This document shows positions 46,053 through 58,474 of a stretch of 64,000 nucleotides of DNA, piece after piece; positions within the stretch are counted from its first letter, which is position 1; each line of letters begins with the position of its first letter. Below the pieces are notes generated by a model. The model was not told the DNA's origin. It saw nothing but the letters and a program-made list of their open reading frames with translations, and made no database searches. Made by a program: the position numbers and the translations under genes. Origin of the DNA: Mactra quadrangularis (lineage: Eukaryota; Mollusca; Bivalvia; Venerida; Mactridae); NCBI GenBank assembly GCA_025267735.1, contig CM046303.1, positions 31,906,380 through 31,970,379 on the forward strand, in the 5' to 3' direction.

Positions 46053-48041
46053 ATGGCTACGCTAGAATCTCCAGCTCCTGTAAACTTAGTGAGATCTATA
46101 TTCTTATGTAACATTTTCCATTTCTTTTTCTCTGCAACAAAAGCATGTTTGATACCATTTCTAACAGTGTACTTTAAACTTCTTGGACTTTCTGCCGCTC
46201 AAACTGGATTTGCTATTGGATTAAAAACTTTAGTTGGTCTTGTGTTTGCTCCACTTTGGTCAAAATGCTCCGTAAGATGTGGAAAGAGGCGATGTATGCT
46301 GATGTTTTCATTAGTCATTATGTGTGCTACTTATTTATCATTGACAGCAGTTCCTAGTATTCAGAAGGATGCATTTGCTACAAACTGTGCTTTATCAGAT
46401 GTGAATAGCAGTGAAATGATTGAACAAATTCAATCAAATTTTACTGCAAAACAGGAAGAAACAACCGCAGCAAAACCTCTTCCAACAACCACTTTATCTG
46501 TACCTACACCAATTCCGCCTGAAGGTGTGACTACCAAGTTAAAACCAGTTACTCTTGTTAATATCACGGCAGCACCGACTGAGAAACCTAGTACAAAAAT
46601 AATAGAGATTGCAACAACAACAACCGTTGCCCAAACTACTAATAGTGCAAAGACTGTTACTAATAATAATAGAGAGCCAAGTGCAGAAGATGAAAGAATT
46701 GACAAAATGCTCAGAGAGATATTAGTAGCTACTGGAATTCCTGAGGACAAAGTTGCTAAACTTGATGGTGATGAGATGGGAGATTTAATTAATGAATTAT
46801 TGACCACTAATGGAGGTCAAAGATTGTTGAATAAAGCTATGAGCAAACTACCTCCTGAGGATACTGAAGCCTTGATGCAATATGGAAGAAAAAAGAGAGA
46901 AGCCCCTGACAGCGATGTGACTGATGAGGATAATACCAAGTCATCTTTTAGAGTGTGGTCTGAAACTACCTTATTGAGATTAAGGCAGCTTCAGGAACAA
47001 TTAAGGGAGTCAGAGGATCAAATGTTTATTGTTGTTTTAGTTATTTTAGTTGTTGGTGAATGTCTGTCATGTCCTATTGAAAAACTAGCTGATGATGGAT
47101 GGTTTGAATTCTTAGAAAGTATTGATGATATGGAAAAGTATGGAATGCAAAGAATTTGGTCATCATTTGCTTACATACTTGTCCCTACAATTATTACCTT
47201 AATTATTGATAATACTAATTGCTTGTTTGGTTTATCAGTCCATCCATTTATGCTTCATTTTTATTTGTTTGGAGGTTTCCTTGGCCTGACTTTCCTATTA
47301 GCTTATTGTTATCCGATGATCACCTCTGAGAAGTATAGATATGCTAACAAAGTTGGTAAAGGTTTAAGGGTGGTCTGTTGCAATGTGAGAAGTCTTATAT
47401 TCACTATTACATTATTAATTATGGGTGTAGTTTATTCAAGCTATTACAATTTCTTATTTTGGTTGTTAATTGATATGGGGAGTAAAGAGATAACATTAGG
47501 CTTATGTGTTACATTAGCTGCCTTGGCTGAAATTCCTATGTTACTTTTCAATGAAAAATTGATCAATAAAATAGGAAATGGCGGAGTTGTGTGTCTCTCA
47601 TTGCTCTTTTTGTCTGCAAGGTGTTTGTACTATTCATTTTTACCTACACCTTGGGCTGTCCTACCTGCAGAAATTACTCATGCATTTACTCATACTGCTA
47701 TGTGGTGGGCTGTATTAAGTAGTCCATCATTTAATACTTCACCTGCACTTAGTAGGAGCATTAGATCAATTTTGTCCTCAGTGTATTTTGGACTTGGTTT
47801 TGGAGTAGGTAGTATAATTTCTGGCATTGTGTATGATAGTTTCGGTGCTACAGTTTTATTTCAAGCTGGTGCAGTTATTTCTATTGCCTGGTTCCCAATC
47901 TTGTGCCTTGCTGTCCGGTGTTGTAGAGAGAAAGATAGAAACCAGGTAAAATACTCAAGATTGCTAACATCTGATGATGCTAGTGATACGTCTGATTCCA
48001 TGGAAGATGATTGGTTAGAACAAGCTCTGAAAGATAAATAG
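46053..48041 (+). CDS. MFSD6-like major facilitator superfamily transporter, single exon
   Basis: 662 residues, intact, start in an ACCATGG context. It is a polytopic membrane protein of the MFS_1_like/MFSD6 group: TM1 about 13-35 with IPFLTVYFKLLGLSAAQTGF, TM2 about 50-68, then the cytoplasmic basic loop WSKCSVRCGKRR (MFS motif A), and TM3 about 80-100. An extracellular loop of about 225 residues follows (100-325): Thr/Pro-rich, with several NxS/T sites and a dibasic RKKR at 279-282. The remaining helices run from about 325 to 623, including YGMQRIWSSFAYILVPTI, typical of MFSD6-type second-half entry. The C-terminus is acidic and cytoplasmic. The substrate is unknown; vertebrate MFSD6 is described as an orphan transporter. 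The gene faces PDXDC1 head to head. An intronless coding region may mean an old retrocopy or simple intron loss. Confidence 0.93.
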   Translation: MATLESPAPVNLVRSIFLCNIFHFFFSATKACLIPFLTVYFKLLGLSAAQTGFAIGLKTLVGLVFAPLWSKCSVRCGKRRCMLMFSLVIMCATYLSLTAVPSIQKDAFATNCALSDVNSSEMIEQIQSNFTAKQEETTAAKPLPTTTLSVPTPIPPEGVTTKLKPVTLVNITAAPTEKPSTKIIEIATTTTVAQTTNSAKTVTNNNREPSAEDERIDKMLREILVATGIPEDKVAKLDGDEMGDLINELLTTNGGQRLLNKAMSKLPPEDTEALMQYGRKKREAPDSDVTDEDNTKSSFRVWSETTLLRLRQLQEQLRESEDQMFIVVLVILVVGECLSCPIEKLADDGWFEFLESIDDMEKYGMQRIWSSFAYILVPTIITLIIDNTNCLFGLSVHPFMLHFYLFGGFLGLTFLLAYCYPMITSEKYRYANKVGKGLRVVCCNVRSLIFTITLLIMGVVYSSYYNFLFWLLIDMGSKEITLGLCVTLAALAEIPMLLFNEKLINKIGNGGVVCLSLLFLSARCLYYSFLPTPWAVLPAEITHAFTHTAMWWAVLSSPSFNTSPALSRSIRSILSSVYFGLGFGVGSIISGIVYDSFGATVLFQAGAVISIAWFPILCLAVRCCREKDRNQVKYSRLLTSDDASDTSDSMEDDWLEQALKDK

Positions 48042-48200
48042 ACATTTATGGTTAGCGCAATACTACATATATGATACACAAGCCATTTGTAACCTTCACT
48101 CCCTCACTATGGGAAATTGTGGGGGCCTTGACTTTAAGTCTTGCTTACCTCTAGTATAATCCCTGCCTTGTGGGGACATTCAAATGGTAAAATCTCCAAT

Positions 48201-48206
48201 AATAAA
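48201..48206 (+). terminator. Candidate poly(A) signal of the MFSD6-like gene
   Basis: The first AATAAA after the stop codon, 160 nt downstream. Later, weaker candidates exist in the T-rich stretch to 49100, so the true 3' end is uncertain. Confidence 0.35.
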
Positions 48207-49376
48207 GCGCTATAAATTGCAAATGCTATTATTTTTGGCGCATTAACAATTCCCCTGCAGTCGTCCTTTTGTGCAGGAAAACTGAAAAGTAAAATCTTAA
48301 GACATGGGACTTCCCCTTCCTAGGCCACTGTGTGGGGTGTACAGGTTACAACGGGTTGATGTGTAACTTCTATATTTCATATTCTTTGTTTTTATACTGA
48401 TACTGAGTAAACTAGATGAAATCCATTACCTTAACTGTACACTTATAAAAAATGTTTCTAGTTTTATTGTATTAATTATTGTATGCTTTTATCATGCTAT
48501 ATGATAGGTTGTGTTTCTGTGTTGACATTTATCATGTGTTTTTTTGTAAAATGCTTCCATATAGTTTATTTTGAGATTCTATATTCTGTGTTATCTTTCA
48601 TTTTGTTTGTATATATTTTATTTCTTCTGTTACACTTTAACTTTCATTATTTTTATATCTATTTCCATTTAGATAGGTCAGTGCAAAACTAATCTACATC
48701 CTTGGTTATTTACAGTAGTTAGTCTAGTTTTGCACTGTCCCATAGATTTCTGAGTAATGTTTTCATTTGGTCTGTGTTAGTGATACAAAGAATATTTGAG
48801 ATTATTATTTACTTTCTTTTTTCTTTATTTTTGTCTTTCAGTTAAAATAGCATTTCTTTTGTTTGTTTTATGTTGATTCATATTTAGATATGTTATAAAG
48901 TTGTTGTATGAATTCCAAGTAACAATATTACTGAATGTGAAATCGAAAATGTTCACTGAAAATGTGCTTCTGTTTTGAGACACAGTCTCTTTCTTAATGC
49001 CATTATTTTCTCATTTACAATTGTACTAGATTATCCATGACTTACAAATGTGACACAGATTTACGCTATTACTTTACTTTTTTCATTTTTTTTTTGATTT
49101 TGTTAAAATAACAAGATTGAAAGACACTTTAGATTGAGATAGGCCTATCATTGGTTTGAATCTCTTGTTACATAAATGTCAAAGATTCGTCCATAATCTT
49201 CAAAATATTTTGCTGCCAAAGTTTTATTGTTTCTTTTAACAGTCTGCCTTAACCATCTATAACCATAAAAATTGACATTGACTTTAACATGTCTTAAATC
49301 AGGCAAGCGCTTGTAAAAGAATATAGTGAAGACTATACTGACAGTGTTACATGTACATTTTATCATTGATTCTTTT
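48207..49376. other. T-rich 3' flank of the MFSD6-like gene
   Basis: No repeat unit. Holds one short minus-strand ORF at 49148-49366 discussed under findings. Confidence 0.5.
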
Positions 49377-49530
49377 TGTGCCTTACAAAATTGTCTCCAT
49401 CATATCTTGCTGTGCCTTACAAAATTGTCTCCATCATATCTTGCTGTGCCTTACAAAATTGTCTCCATCATATCTTGCTGTGCCTTACAAAATTGTCTCC
49501 ATCATATCTTGCTGTGCCTTAAAAAATTTA
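49377..49530. repeat. 34-bp tandem repeat, four copies plus a partial
   Basis: Unit TGTGCCTTACAAAATTGTCT + CCATCATATCTTGC, starts at 49377, 49411, 49445, 49479, 49513; nearly identical. Confidence 0.95.
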
Positions 49531-49784
49531 CAAAACTTTTACAAGATCTATTTACCTATATGACAAATTCTATGATGTATTTGATAATATTGTCTTATTG
49601 CTTTCATTCAATGTATTTTGTAGTTATAAAGGGTAGTTATAATTTACTTATGATAGGGTATTTATTTTCCATGTAGCATCATACTTTGTTATAGTGTGTA
49701 AATTGTGTCTTAAAATGCATTTACAAAGTTGACTACATGTAATCTTTTTGACTCCGAGTTTAATACTAATGGTGAAAAGCTAGG

Positions 49785-50096
49785 GTGTGGAATTCCCAAG
49801 TTTTTTCCACTTGTTCGTGGACAAGCGAAATCTAAAAATCAACTTGTCGGGGATCAAAATGCTCTTGCTCAGAAGTCAAATACTCAAAAAGAAATATAGT
49901 GAACCATGATATAAAATGCATATTATAAGTACATGAATATGATTGAAACATTTTCATTATTAAGTGATGCTATGTTAATGTATTTACTGCTAAATGAAAA
50001 TATTTGTCCACAGACAACTGGGCTGGAAATATTTACTTGTCCTCTGAAATAAATGTACGAGTTGGACAAGTTAGGCATAGAAATTCCACACCCTAT
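49785..50096. mobile_element. MITE of the GGGTGTGGAATT family, uninterrupted copy
   Basis: AGGGTGTGGAATTCCC and GAAATTCCACACCCT ends. Confidence 0.85.
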
Positions 50097-50534
50097 CACC
50101 AGTATCTGACATCATCCAAATATAACCTAACCTCTCATTTGTTTCATAGCTTCTATGACTTTTAATACCCATGTTACTATTTATAGAAGTTTTTGTTTGC
50201 TGTATTGAACATCTGTCATAATTTTGTAAAACTTATACAGTATAGGGATAGTATGGTATTGTTGATGAGAGATAGACCAGACTTACAACACCTGGTCTGA
50301 TAGATGAATGAAACATATGTTACCTTGTGTCCTTGACCTTGTCCTACCATATTATGCACTATATAGATACAGAATGAGACAAATATAAGATAGGATGAAT
50401 AATACCCTAATACCTGTATATACAGTGCCCTCCAAAAGCCATTGGACAAAATTCTAGTTTTAGGTTAAACTGATTCCTCATTTCCTCATGAAAAAAAGAA
50501 ACAACTGAGAAAATTCCAAAATCGGCTTTTGTAT

Positions 50535-50783
50535 AGTGCATAAATATTGACCCCGACCTGACCTTTATGCAAGAATATTCATTACATTGAATACAAATGT
50601 AGTATTAATGCACCGTGACCGTGAGGATTGTGAGTTAAAACCTAACACACAAACATACTTTCATAATTTTACGATCGCTGCCGGAGTGTAGAATAGGTGT
50701 AGTACTGACTTTCATCGGGATATGTGTAGATAATTATTAGATGCAAATGTGAAAGGTCAGGTCTGGTCAATGTTTATGCACTA
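50535..50783. mobile_element. MITE family D copy
   Basis: TATAGTGCATAAATATTGAC and the inverse GTCAATGTTTATGCACTATA. Confidence 0.8.
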
Positions 50784-51114
50784 TAGTTCATATTTGGAAC
50801 TTCAATTTATCTTTCAAGTTGGATATGGTTAGTTTGTACCAGATTCATCCATGCAAAACCAAGTTATTTTACATATTATTGCTGAAAAGTATGCAGCACA
50901 GATTAAATCCTGTGTACACATATTTATATTCCAACAGTTTACATTAGATACAAACAGAGCTTTTCTGCTTGAAAAAAACCCATTAACTTGAGTTTGGAAT
51001 CAATTCTATTAGTTCATCAACATAATTATGATTTGAACTATGTTACATGAATAAGCGTTGATTATTTTAATATTTTGTGTGCATGATCAATTTTTCTAAA
51101 CAATTCTTTTTTAG

Positions 51115-51597
51115 CTCGACTTTATGAAGTAAAGGGAGAGCTCTCCTACTCGACCTAGCGTCTGGGTCCGCGTCCATATTTCTGATTAAAGTTTTTGTGC
51201 AGTAAAATATTTTTTACTTAAACTTTTTTATTTCTTAAGGTATCAACTTATTATTAAATTCCTTATTACCAACCACATCTCATGTAACTAGGTTCATAAC
51301 CCCAAATACATTTTTTTTTCAGAATTATCTCCCCTTGAACTTAGAGTTTTTTTTGAAAAAAAATTGTTTTTACTGCAACTGTTTTATTTCTTTAGGTATT
51401 GGCCTCAAACTTCAAATACATGTTACTTATTATCAACCTCATCTCATGTGACAAGGTTCATAACTCCAAATACATTTTTTCAGAATTATCTCCCCTTGAA
51501 CTTAGAGTTTTCTTTTAAAAAATTGTTTTTACTGCAACTGGTTTTTTTCTTTACTTAGTCGAGCATGCTGTCTCCTCTGACAGTTCTTGTTCGAAGA
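51115..51597 (+). repeat. Dispersed repeat bounded by AGCTCGAC / AGTCGAGC
   Basis: Contains two imperfect direct copies of about 165 bp (TTATCTCCCCTTGAACTTAG at 51327 and 51486). Confidence 0.7.
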
Positions 51598-51927
51598 ACT
51601 TTTGGTCTAGGCACTGTATGTACTTATACTTCACTTAGATAACTTTAATCCTATTTGTTTTATCATCTTTATTGTTTATGTAATATGATGTAAGCATAAT
51701 ATTGATAATGTACTCGTGATATTCCTTTGATATTCTAGATCCTTTGTTTTACGTATAATATTCTTTTGTTTAGTTGAGAACTTTGTTGTTTGTGATTATT
51801 GATCTTACTTGAGAAATGTTTGATTGTCTTTCTAGGGTTTAAAATCAATGATGACATTCTGTGTTGTTTATTATGAGGTGCAGTATTGTTAAGTTATTTT
51901 TATGTCAAATGCTGTCTATAACAGTTG

Positions 51928-51990
51928 TGGGCTTAGCACAAAACAGTTGAAACTCACTCTTTTTTAACTTGAGTTATGACCGTTTTGTGC
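51928..51990. repeat. Short palindromic repeat (TTTTGCGCTAAAC family)
   Basis: GGGCTTAGCACAAAACAGTT and GACCGTTTTGTGCTAAGCCT. Confidence 0.65.
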
Positions 51991-52007
51991 TAAGCCTGTT
52001 AAATTCC

Positions 52008-52198
52008 TAAATTTTATTCAACTGTCAGTAGCACCTACATTATCCTGCTTATTTAAATACTTGATTCTTGATTGGTAATTCCTATACTTAGATACAGATA
52101 ACTATTTTATCAATAGATAGTACAGAAGTACTGTAGTAAGAATTTAAATAGATGGGGTTAATTCATGTGCCACTCTGACAGTTGAGTAAAATTAAACA
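52008..52198. repeat. Palindromic MITE family P copy
   Basis: TTTTATTCAACTGTCAGTAG and CTGACAGTTGAGTAAAATTA. Confidence 0.8.
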
Positions 52199-52614
52199 AT
52201 ATCTCTTTTTTTTTCAAGTATCATGTAAACTATTTAAACTTTGTTGATTGAATCTTATAATAATAATAACCTTTATAATAAGTAGAACATGACATTACAC
52301 ACTGTATTGTAAATGACATTATATATTACTTCAGATATTATTTAGTGATCAATAATGTATGTGGTATAGCCGTAAGAGACAGAAAGTTCAATTTTAATTA
52401 TGATTTGCTTACATTAAATCTGATAAAAAAAATGTAGTTACCGAAGCACGCAGTGTATTAACCTGTCTCATGTCTATTTGCACAAACTAGATGATCAACC
52501 GTGGAATTTTTTTTTCATTAACTTTTTTAAAATAGTTTTTCATGTATTGCCTCATCTGGCAACCTATATTTGGGTTAGGGCAACTTGTAAATCATAGTTG
52601 ATATTTGGTTCCGA

Positions 52615-52830
52615 CAATAGACCATTTATAGAATTCTAATATTTGGAGTTTACTCTGCAGTACAAACAAACTATCACCATCATATTGTAATTATGTGTAC
52701 AAAGAACAATAAGATTTCATCTGTATTTCATGCTTTTCAGCAATTATGTGTAACAAATTTGTTTGTACCGCATGCTTACAGACAGAAAAATCATCAATTT
52801 GGGTTCCAAATATGGTCTATTGAAATAGCT
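52615..52830. mobile_element. MITE family C copy
   Basis: AATAGACCATTTATAGAATT and the inverse side TTCCAAATATGGTCTATT. Confidence 0.65.
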
Positions 52831-53744
52831 GGTTGTCAAACTGGTCAACCTAATTCAAAAGCTTATGTCAAGCCCTGTATTGATTATTTCATTTTGAGTT
52901 CTATTGTTAGTACATACATACACAATATAATTTGATGCCATAAATAATCTGGTCCTTTAATCTATTGTAATATTGGCATCAATATTTACATTCCATTTTA
53001 CAATATATATATATATATTATATATAACTGTTTACATTAATATTATTAAGTCAGTCTATTTTAAAACATGGTTCTAAGGCCTGGGGATTGATTTTTATCA
53101 ACATATCTTGAATTTATAAAACAGCCCCCAGATACTTACCGGTAAGTAAATTTGTTTATGGTAGTCTTTTTTTCGAATTTTAAGCAAGAAATATATTAAT
53201 TTAATGGGCTAAATGGGGACAGTGGGAAAAGCATGAAATTATTTTTTTTAAATAAATTTTAGTGTATTTGATCTTACTTGATCCAAATAGATACTAAACA
53301 CTGAATTAATTTTATTGCCCTGGCCTTTTTGTCTTGATATATTAGAAACATTATTTAATTCAAATTGTATTTTATTATGATCTGAAATTTTACTTTAGTA
53401 AACCAATATATTAAAGTATTCTGACCTTGATGTAAATCATATCACTTCAAAGTTGGATAGAAATCCCCCATTTTTGTATTGTATATCATATTACTGCAAT
53501 ATTGGTTAGAAACTGCCATTATTGGGATACAAAAAGTTTAATTTAATATGTGGTTGAATATATCATATTTTATTATTTAGTTATGGGATATTTTAATAGT
53601 TTACTATATCTATTCAGTTTTGATGAAAACCTTTCTTTATAGTTGTACATGCTGTTCAAACAAGAAAGTCAACTTTTAGTTTTAAAATAAGAAAAAAACT
53701 ATCCACTTTAGTGAAGAAAAATAGTTGAATAAATTTTCATTTAT

Positions 53745-53998
53745 TATACCCCCGCTTCGAAGAAGAGGGGGGGTATACTGTTTTACCCTTGTCCGTGCGT
53801 CCGTCCGTTACAAAATTTCCGTCGCAGTTTTCTCAGCAACTATAACATGCAGCAGCCTAATACTTTGCATATTGCTTCATCCCATAGTCCCATGTGGTGT
53901 AAAGCCATTTCATGCTCCTTGCTTATCTACTTCCTGTTTGTCGCATATTTTTAGATTTTTGCGGGGGTATCACTAGTGAGCATTAGCTCACAGATTTA
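53745..53998 (+). repeat. Repeat family Z copy, sense
   Basis: TATACCCCCGCTTCGAAGAA hairpin, body TTTTCTCAGCAACTATAACA, end GTGAGCATTAGCTCACAGAT. Confidence 0.8.
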
Positions 53999-55268
53999 CT
54001 TGTTTTCTCTAAAGTTCCATTTCTCTTAGCAGAAGAATAGTCTACAGGGATAATTTTTTGTTCTCAAATTATGTATTTTGGACTTAAATCTGTCAAAACC
54101 ACATGATTTTGCATTAATCAAAGTGGTCTGTACTCAGTAAAATTCAATTTCTAATTAACCCATAGACAACCTTTGTAATAGATTTGTTTATCTTATTGTT
54201 TATAGAAACATATTTTTTCTTTTTTTTTGGGGGGGGGGACTCGAAGAGTCTGATGTTATAATTTTGTGCTTTGGTTTCCCTAAGTGATGTTGTTTTTTAG
54301 TAGAAAAATCATTAGACATAAACAGAATTTTATTGTTTAATTTGTTGATTGTCATAGTGCTCTTAGAAAATTTAATGATTTTATCTGTTATCATTTTTTT
54401 AAATTGGGTATTAAACTGATATATTTTCATGCTAACATATTTTGTTTGAAATTAAAAATGCCATTAACAAATTCATGATCAAAATCAAGAAATTATCCTA
54501 CCAGTGTCTTTGCTTTAACTCACTAGCTTAAAATCTGGGATCAGTGATATTTGATATGAGCTTGTGAAAATAACTGAATTTCACATTATAAGGCTAGTTG
54601 GTAATTGGCAATTTTTTATAAAAACTGTAATAAATAGGCATTATTGGGTTATTGCTTGTATAAATATGAGGGGAAGACTTATTGTTTGTTGTTTATTGTT
54701 GCCTTGCATTAATGCATCATGTATATGGAATATAAGCTTACTAATTTTATTTACCTTTCATACTTGCCAGATGATTCTTGGGGAGTGGAATCACTTGGTC
54801 TTCTACCCTGATTCATTGATTTTTGTTCTTCCGTCCTTGGCATTCCAAATTTTTGTTCTTGTCTTTAACTATACTATGGTCAAACTATTTATTATTGTTT
54901 TCATAGTTTCTATATTGTCATTTGTTTATTTTTCTTTGTCAATATTTGTTAGCTTAATTTATTATTATGTATTTAAGTAAGTTTAGTGTCAGTTAAATAG
55001 TTACTGTATCATTTCATTATTTTTCTTGGAAACTGTGGTCGCCATTTTCCTTGACGTTGTACTGAAGTGTAAATGTCTTAAATCAATTTTTTATTCTGCT
55101 TTTATGTTTTCAAGTTAAAGCATTCAATTTATTTGGAATTAAGTTGAGTATGACTTATGTTACTATTATTACTGGTACCATTCCATATCCTGAGTTTATT
55201 TGTCATCTGCTGCGGGAATCCCAGATACGGAGGTAGGCAGCAGGCGGCTTGAACGTCTAACACCAGCT
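53999..55268. other. AT-rich intergenic DNA
   Basis: T-rich text with a G10 run at about 54229-54238. The longest frame (54564-54980) has membrane-like composition expected from T-rich DNA and no splice or homology support. Confidence 0.5.
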
Positions 55269-55332
55269 CTCCATCCGTCCCTGTTGTATGGACTGGTATT
55301 GCCCATATCACATACAAAAGGGACGGATGGAG
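55269..55332. repeat. 64-bp palindrome
   Basis: CTCCATCCGTCCCTGTTGTATG-like arm (22 bp) inverted as CATACAAAAGGGACGGATGG. Confidence 0.7.
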
Positions 55333-55994
55333 TTTATTTCTTTAGTATGGGTCTGGGTAGCATATTATCAAAAGTCTTTCAATGATATAACAGTACATTA
55401 TAGTTAAGATTATTCTACAACTGTGGAAAGGGTAGGAATGCATAACATATGGCTGGAGGGCAGGTAGCATCAGAGGGTTGATTTTTCAAAGAAACTATTT
55501 CTGCATAGGGAGAAGCAAAAAAAGGACAGGGAGGAAAGGAAAAGGACAGGGTGCAGTGCCCTGATATTTTGCTTTAGGAATAATCACTAATATAGTGAAA
55601 TACATAATAAAAATTGGTTGTAAGACCATTGATAATATGTGCCCCAAATTTTATTTTGTGATAATAATTATATAAACATTCCAGTAATAACTGACCAATA
55701 TAAATTGCTTATGTTGTTGGTTTACATAAAATTGTTTATTTATAAACATTATACTACATATTCTTCAATATCTTGTTAAATTCAATGGTTCTATATTATT
55801 AACTTTATTTTAGAAAGAAAAGGTGCTTACAATTAGTATAGTGTTCTTTACCTGACTGTTTAACTATATTTTACTCATGTTATTGCTTGTACTATTTATT
55901 GTATTGAAACCTATATATATATATATATTTTATTGTCAAACAAAATATGAATTGGTTTGATATACATCCATGACAAATACTTGTCCTTGTTATA

Positions 55995-56349
55995 GTCCAA
56001 CAGAATTAACCTGAGCTGCGCACTTCACTCACATTAAGTTGTGAGTTTCCGAATGCTATACACATGTTAATAACAACCGATGTGACTATAAACCAATTTA
56101 TTAAAAGTGGCATGTTATTGTTTTTAATTTTGAAAACATCAAATTTTGGGGAAACAAGTAAGTCAGCAATATTATGGCACAGTTTCAAAGTTTTTATTTT
56201 TATGAAAACAACATTAATTGTTCAGTATGTTTATTTTGCCAAAAGCTTCCGATAAAGCGCGATTTACAAACGAAGACAAAATTAGACTGTAAATACTGAG
56301 TTTAATATAGTCTTGCATAAAGATCAAGCTCAGGTTAATTCTGTTGGAC
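55995..56349. mobile_element. MITE family E with TA flanks
   Basis: GTCCAACAGAATTAACCTGA and the inverse CAGGTTAATTCTGTTGGAC. Same family as 60685-61065, opposite orientation. Confidence 0.85.
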
Positions 56350-56691
56350 TATATATACATATGATTATATTTGTTCATGAAATCTTGTTCATTAGACTAT
56401 TTATGTGAAAGTTTGTAATCAGCAGGCAATAAGTTGACTTTTGTTATCTGCAGATGTTTAATTACTACTCAAACTTAACCATATTTTGTGTGACTGAGTA
56501 TAGAATTGTCTTATTATGTAGTGTTTTTATTTCAAAGGAATATTCAAATATTATATAAATTGAATAAAGTCTTATTCTAATGTCTTGGCTAAAACCTTCG
56601 TCAAGTACACTTGAATGAACTTTTTTACATTTCACATGAAAATGCAGAAGATTATATGTAAAAAAATACGTTACTTTTTTAGTGCTTTGGG

Positions 56692-56907
56692 TCACAACAA
56701 ATTGATCATATGTTCTACGGATTCGCTCGCACCTTAATTTTGACGGTTTTTACAAAAAAAATATTTTTATTTCCTCGCTCGCTCATAAAAGTTTGGTCAA
56801 ACCGCTATATAAAGCAAGTGAATAAAGACTTTTTTATTTTTTTGTCTTCGCTCGCCCCATTTTTTTTCCCAGAAAAATCCGTAGAACATATGATCAACTT
56901 GTTGTGG
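56692..56907. mobile_element. MITE with about 33-bp inverted repeats
   Basis: CACAACAAATTGATCATATG and the inverse CATATGATCAACTTGTTGTG; CGCTCGC words inside. Confidence 0.8.
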
Positions 56908-57629
56908 CCTTGGTTGAAATATTAGAATAAGAGTTGTTAATTTTATATTATACCAGAATATAAAATAACTAGTGATTGAAAATGATTTAACTACCAATTC
57001 TGATCAATGACACAAGTGCATCGGTCATGTTGATCAGTCCATTGATGGTCTATTGACTATATTGCAGCAGTTATTTTATGCTAACAGGAAATTTATTGTT
57101 GTTTGTAAATTTTACATTAATACGCAATACTGATATTTATTAGCGCTATATCAACCACTTGTTGTTTTTGCACTAAGGCTTAACTTCAGACTGTCATGAA
57201 GTGATAAAGAATGCCTTTATATAAAATATTTTATCAAAAGAAGTCTTCCACTATAGTCTTCAAAGTTGTTCTCTACGCCACAACATAATTTAGTTTTACT
57301 TTTATTTTATGTTATACAAAATGTAATCTCAAGTATGGTTGTAAGGATTACTTTATTTAAGTTTTGTTTTTGATATTATTTTTTGTTTTGTTTGAATTTT
57401 ATTTTATGCTTTTGTTTACCAATGAAATCCTTTTTTTGTATGTTTTAAATAGTCAAAGAAATCTATTATATATTTGTTTTTTATTATTGTTCCTGTATTC
57501 ATTCCAAATATTTATAAACTTTTTTGCTAGTTTAAGATCTTTAGATCACAATAGGTGACGGTTCAAATAAAAACAAGTTAGTTTTCCACATCATGTCTTG
57601 TTTTGTTTTTGTATGTCAAGACTATTTTT

Positions 57630-57772
57630 CAATTTTATTCAACTGAGTCGTGCTTACATGGACTCGGCTGATTTAAATGTGATTTTATCAATCATTAGTG
57701 CTAAATACTGTGGTAAGTATTTAAATAAGTGGAGTTAATGTATGCGCCACTGACAGTTGAATAGAATTCAAC
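57630..57772. repeat. Palindromic MITE family P copy
   Basis: TTTTATTCAACTGAGTCGTG and GACAGTTGAATAGAATTCAA. Confidence 0.75.
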
Positions 57773-58250
57773 AATACAGCAAGGAATTGAGAACATATCT
57801 CTTTTAGAAAGAAAATTGACATTGTTCAATATTGAAAGGATATGATCTGCCAAGATAGGGTTCCTAGATTTTAAGTCAGAAATGTTTATGGGAGATCATC
57901 CATGCTTCTGAAATCCAACTAACCTCGGCATTAAAATGAATATAAAATGAAACATGTACACTTCAATGTTATCATTTTGATCAGTTCTGCTTCAGTAAAA
58001 TATTCTAATGGACAAAAGTCTTGTCCGGTCTACAAAAACGATAATATCTTTTTTGTTTGTTATTGCACACTCATACATTTGTTATCGTTAGAAAGAGAAT
58101 GTTATTATGCATTGAATAAAAAAAGAATTGTGAAATTTGAGCCAGTTCTGTCGGTACAGTAATGTGTTGGAAATTGACATTGAGGATTTGCAAGTTACAA
58201 ATGATAGCGTTGAGTCAGTTTTAAATGAAACATTTTCTCAATCGTGTGTG

Positions 58251-58363
58251 TGACCCCCATTAACCTGAATGAGTTTTCTGGTCTTCCGGCTAGATTTCTT
58301 TGCAAACTTGTAGCATCGATGTGTAAAAGGAGCACCGAACTCATTTGGGTTAATGGTGGTATA
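58251..58363. repeat. Palindromic repeat
   Basis: CCCCCATTAACCTGAATGAG and CTCATTTGGGTTAATGGTGG. Confidence 0.7.
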
Positions 58364-58474
58364 TTTAGTATATTTGCTAGCCAGCAATTGACATTACCTT
58401 GAGGCTACTATAACCAAGCCCTTAGACTAGTGGTTTATTTAACGAAGTAATCCTTTGTGTCCATATACATGACT

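Noticed and set aside
46430..46807. 125-codon antisense ORF inside the MFSD6-like gene
   Set aside because: Shadow of the Thr/Asn-rich loop coding strand; no homology or splice context.
49377..49530. CRISPR-like array
   Set aside because: Direct head-to-tail repeats without unique spacers in a eukaryotic genome.
53725..53976. ORFs ending FRFLRGYH at three places (18961, 23802, 53725)
   Set aside because: All lie in repeat family Z; conservation reflects the repeat, not a protein.
54564..54980. 138-codon hydrophobic ORF
   Set aside because: T-rich DNA gives Phe/Leu/Ile-rich frames; no conserved motif, start context or splice evidence.
55995..56349. Small ORFs shared by the two family E copies
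   Set aside because: Both copies have different stops and no conserved protein; similarity is at DNA level.
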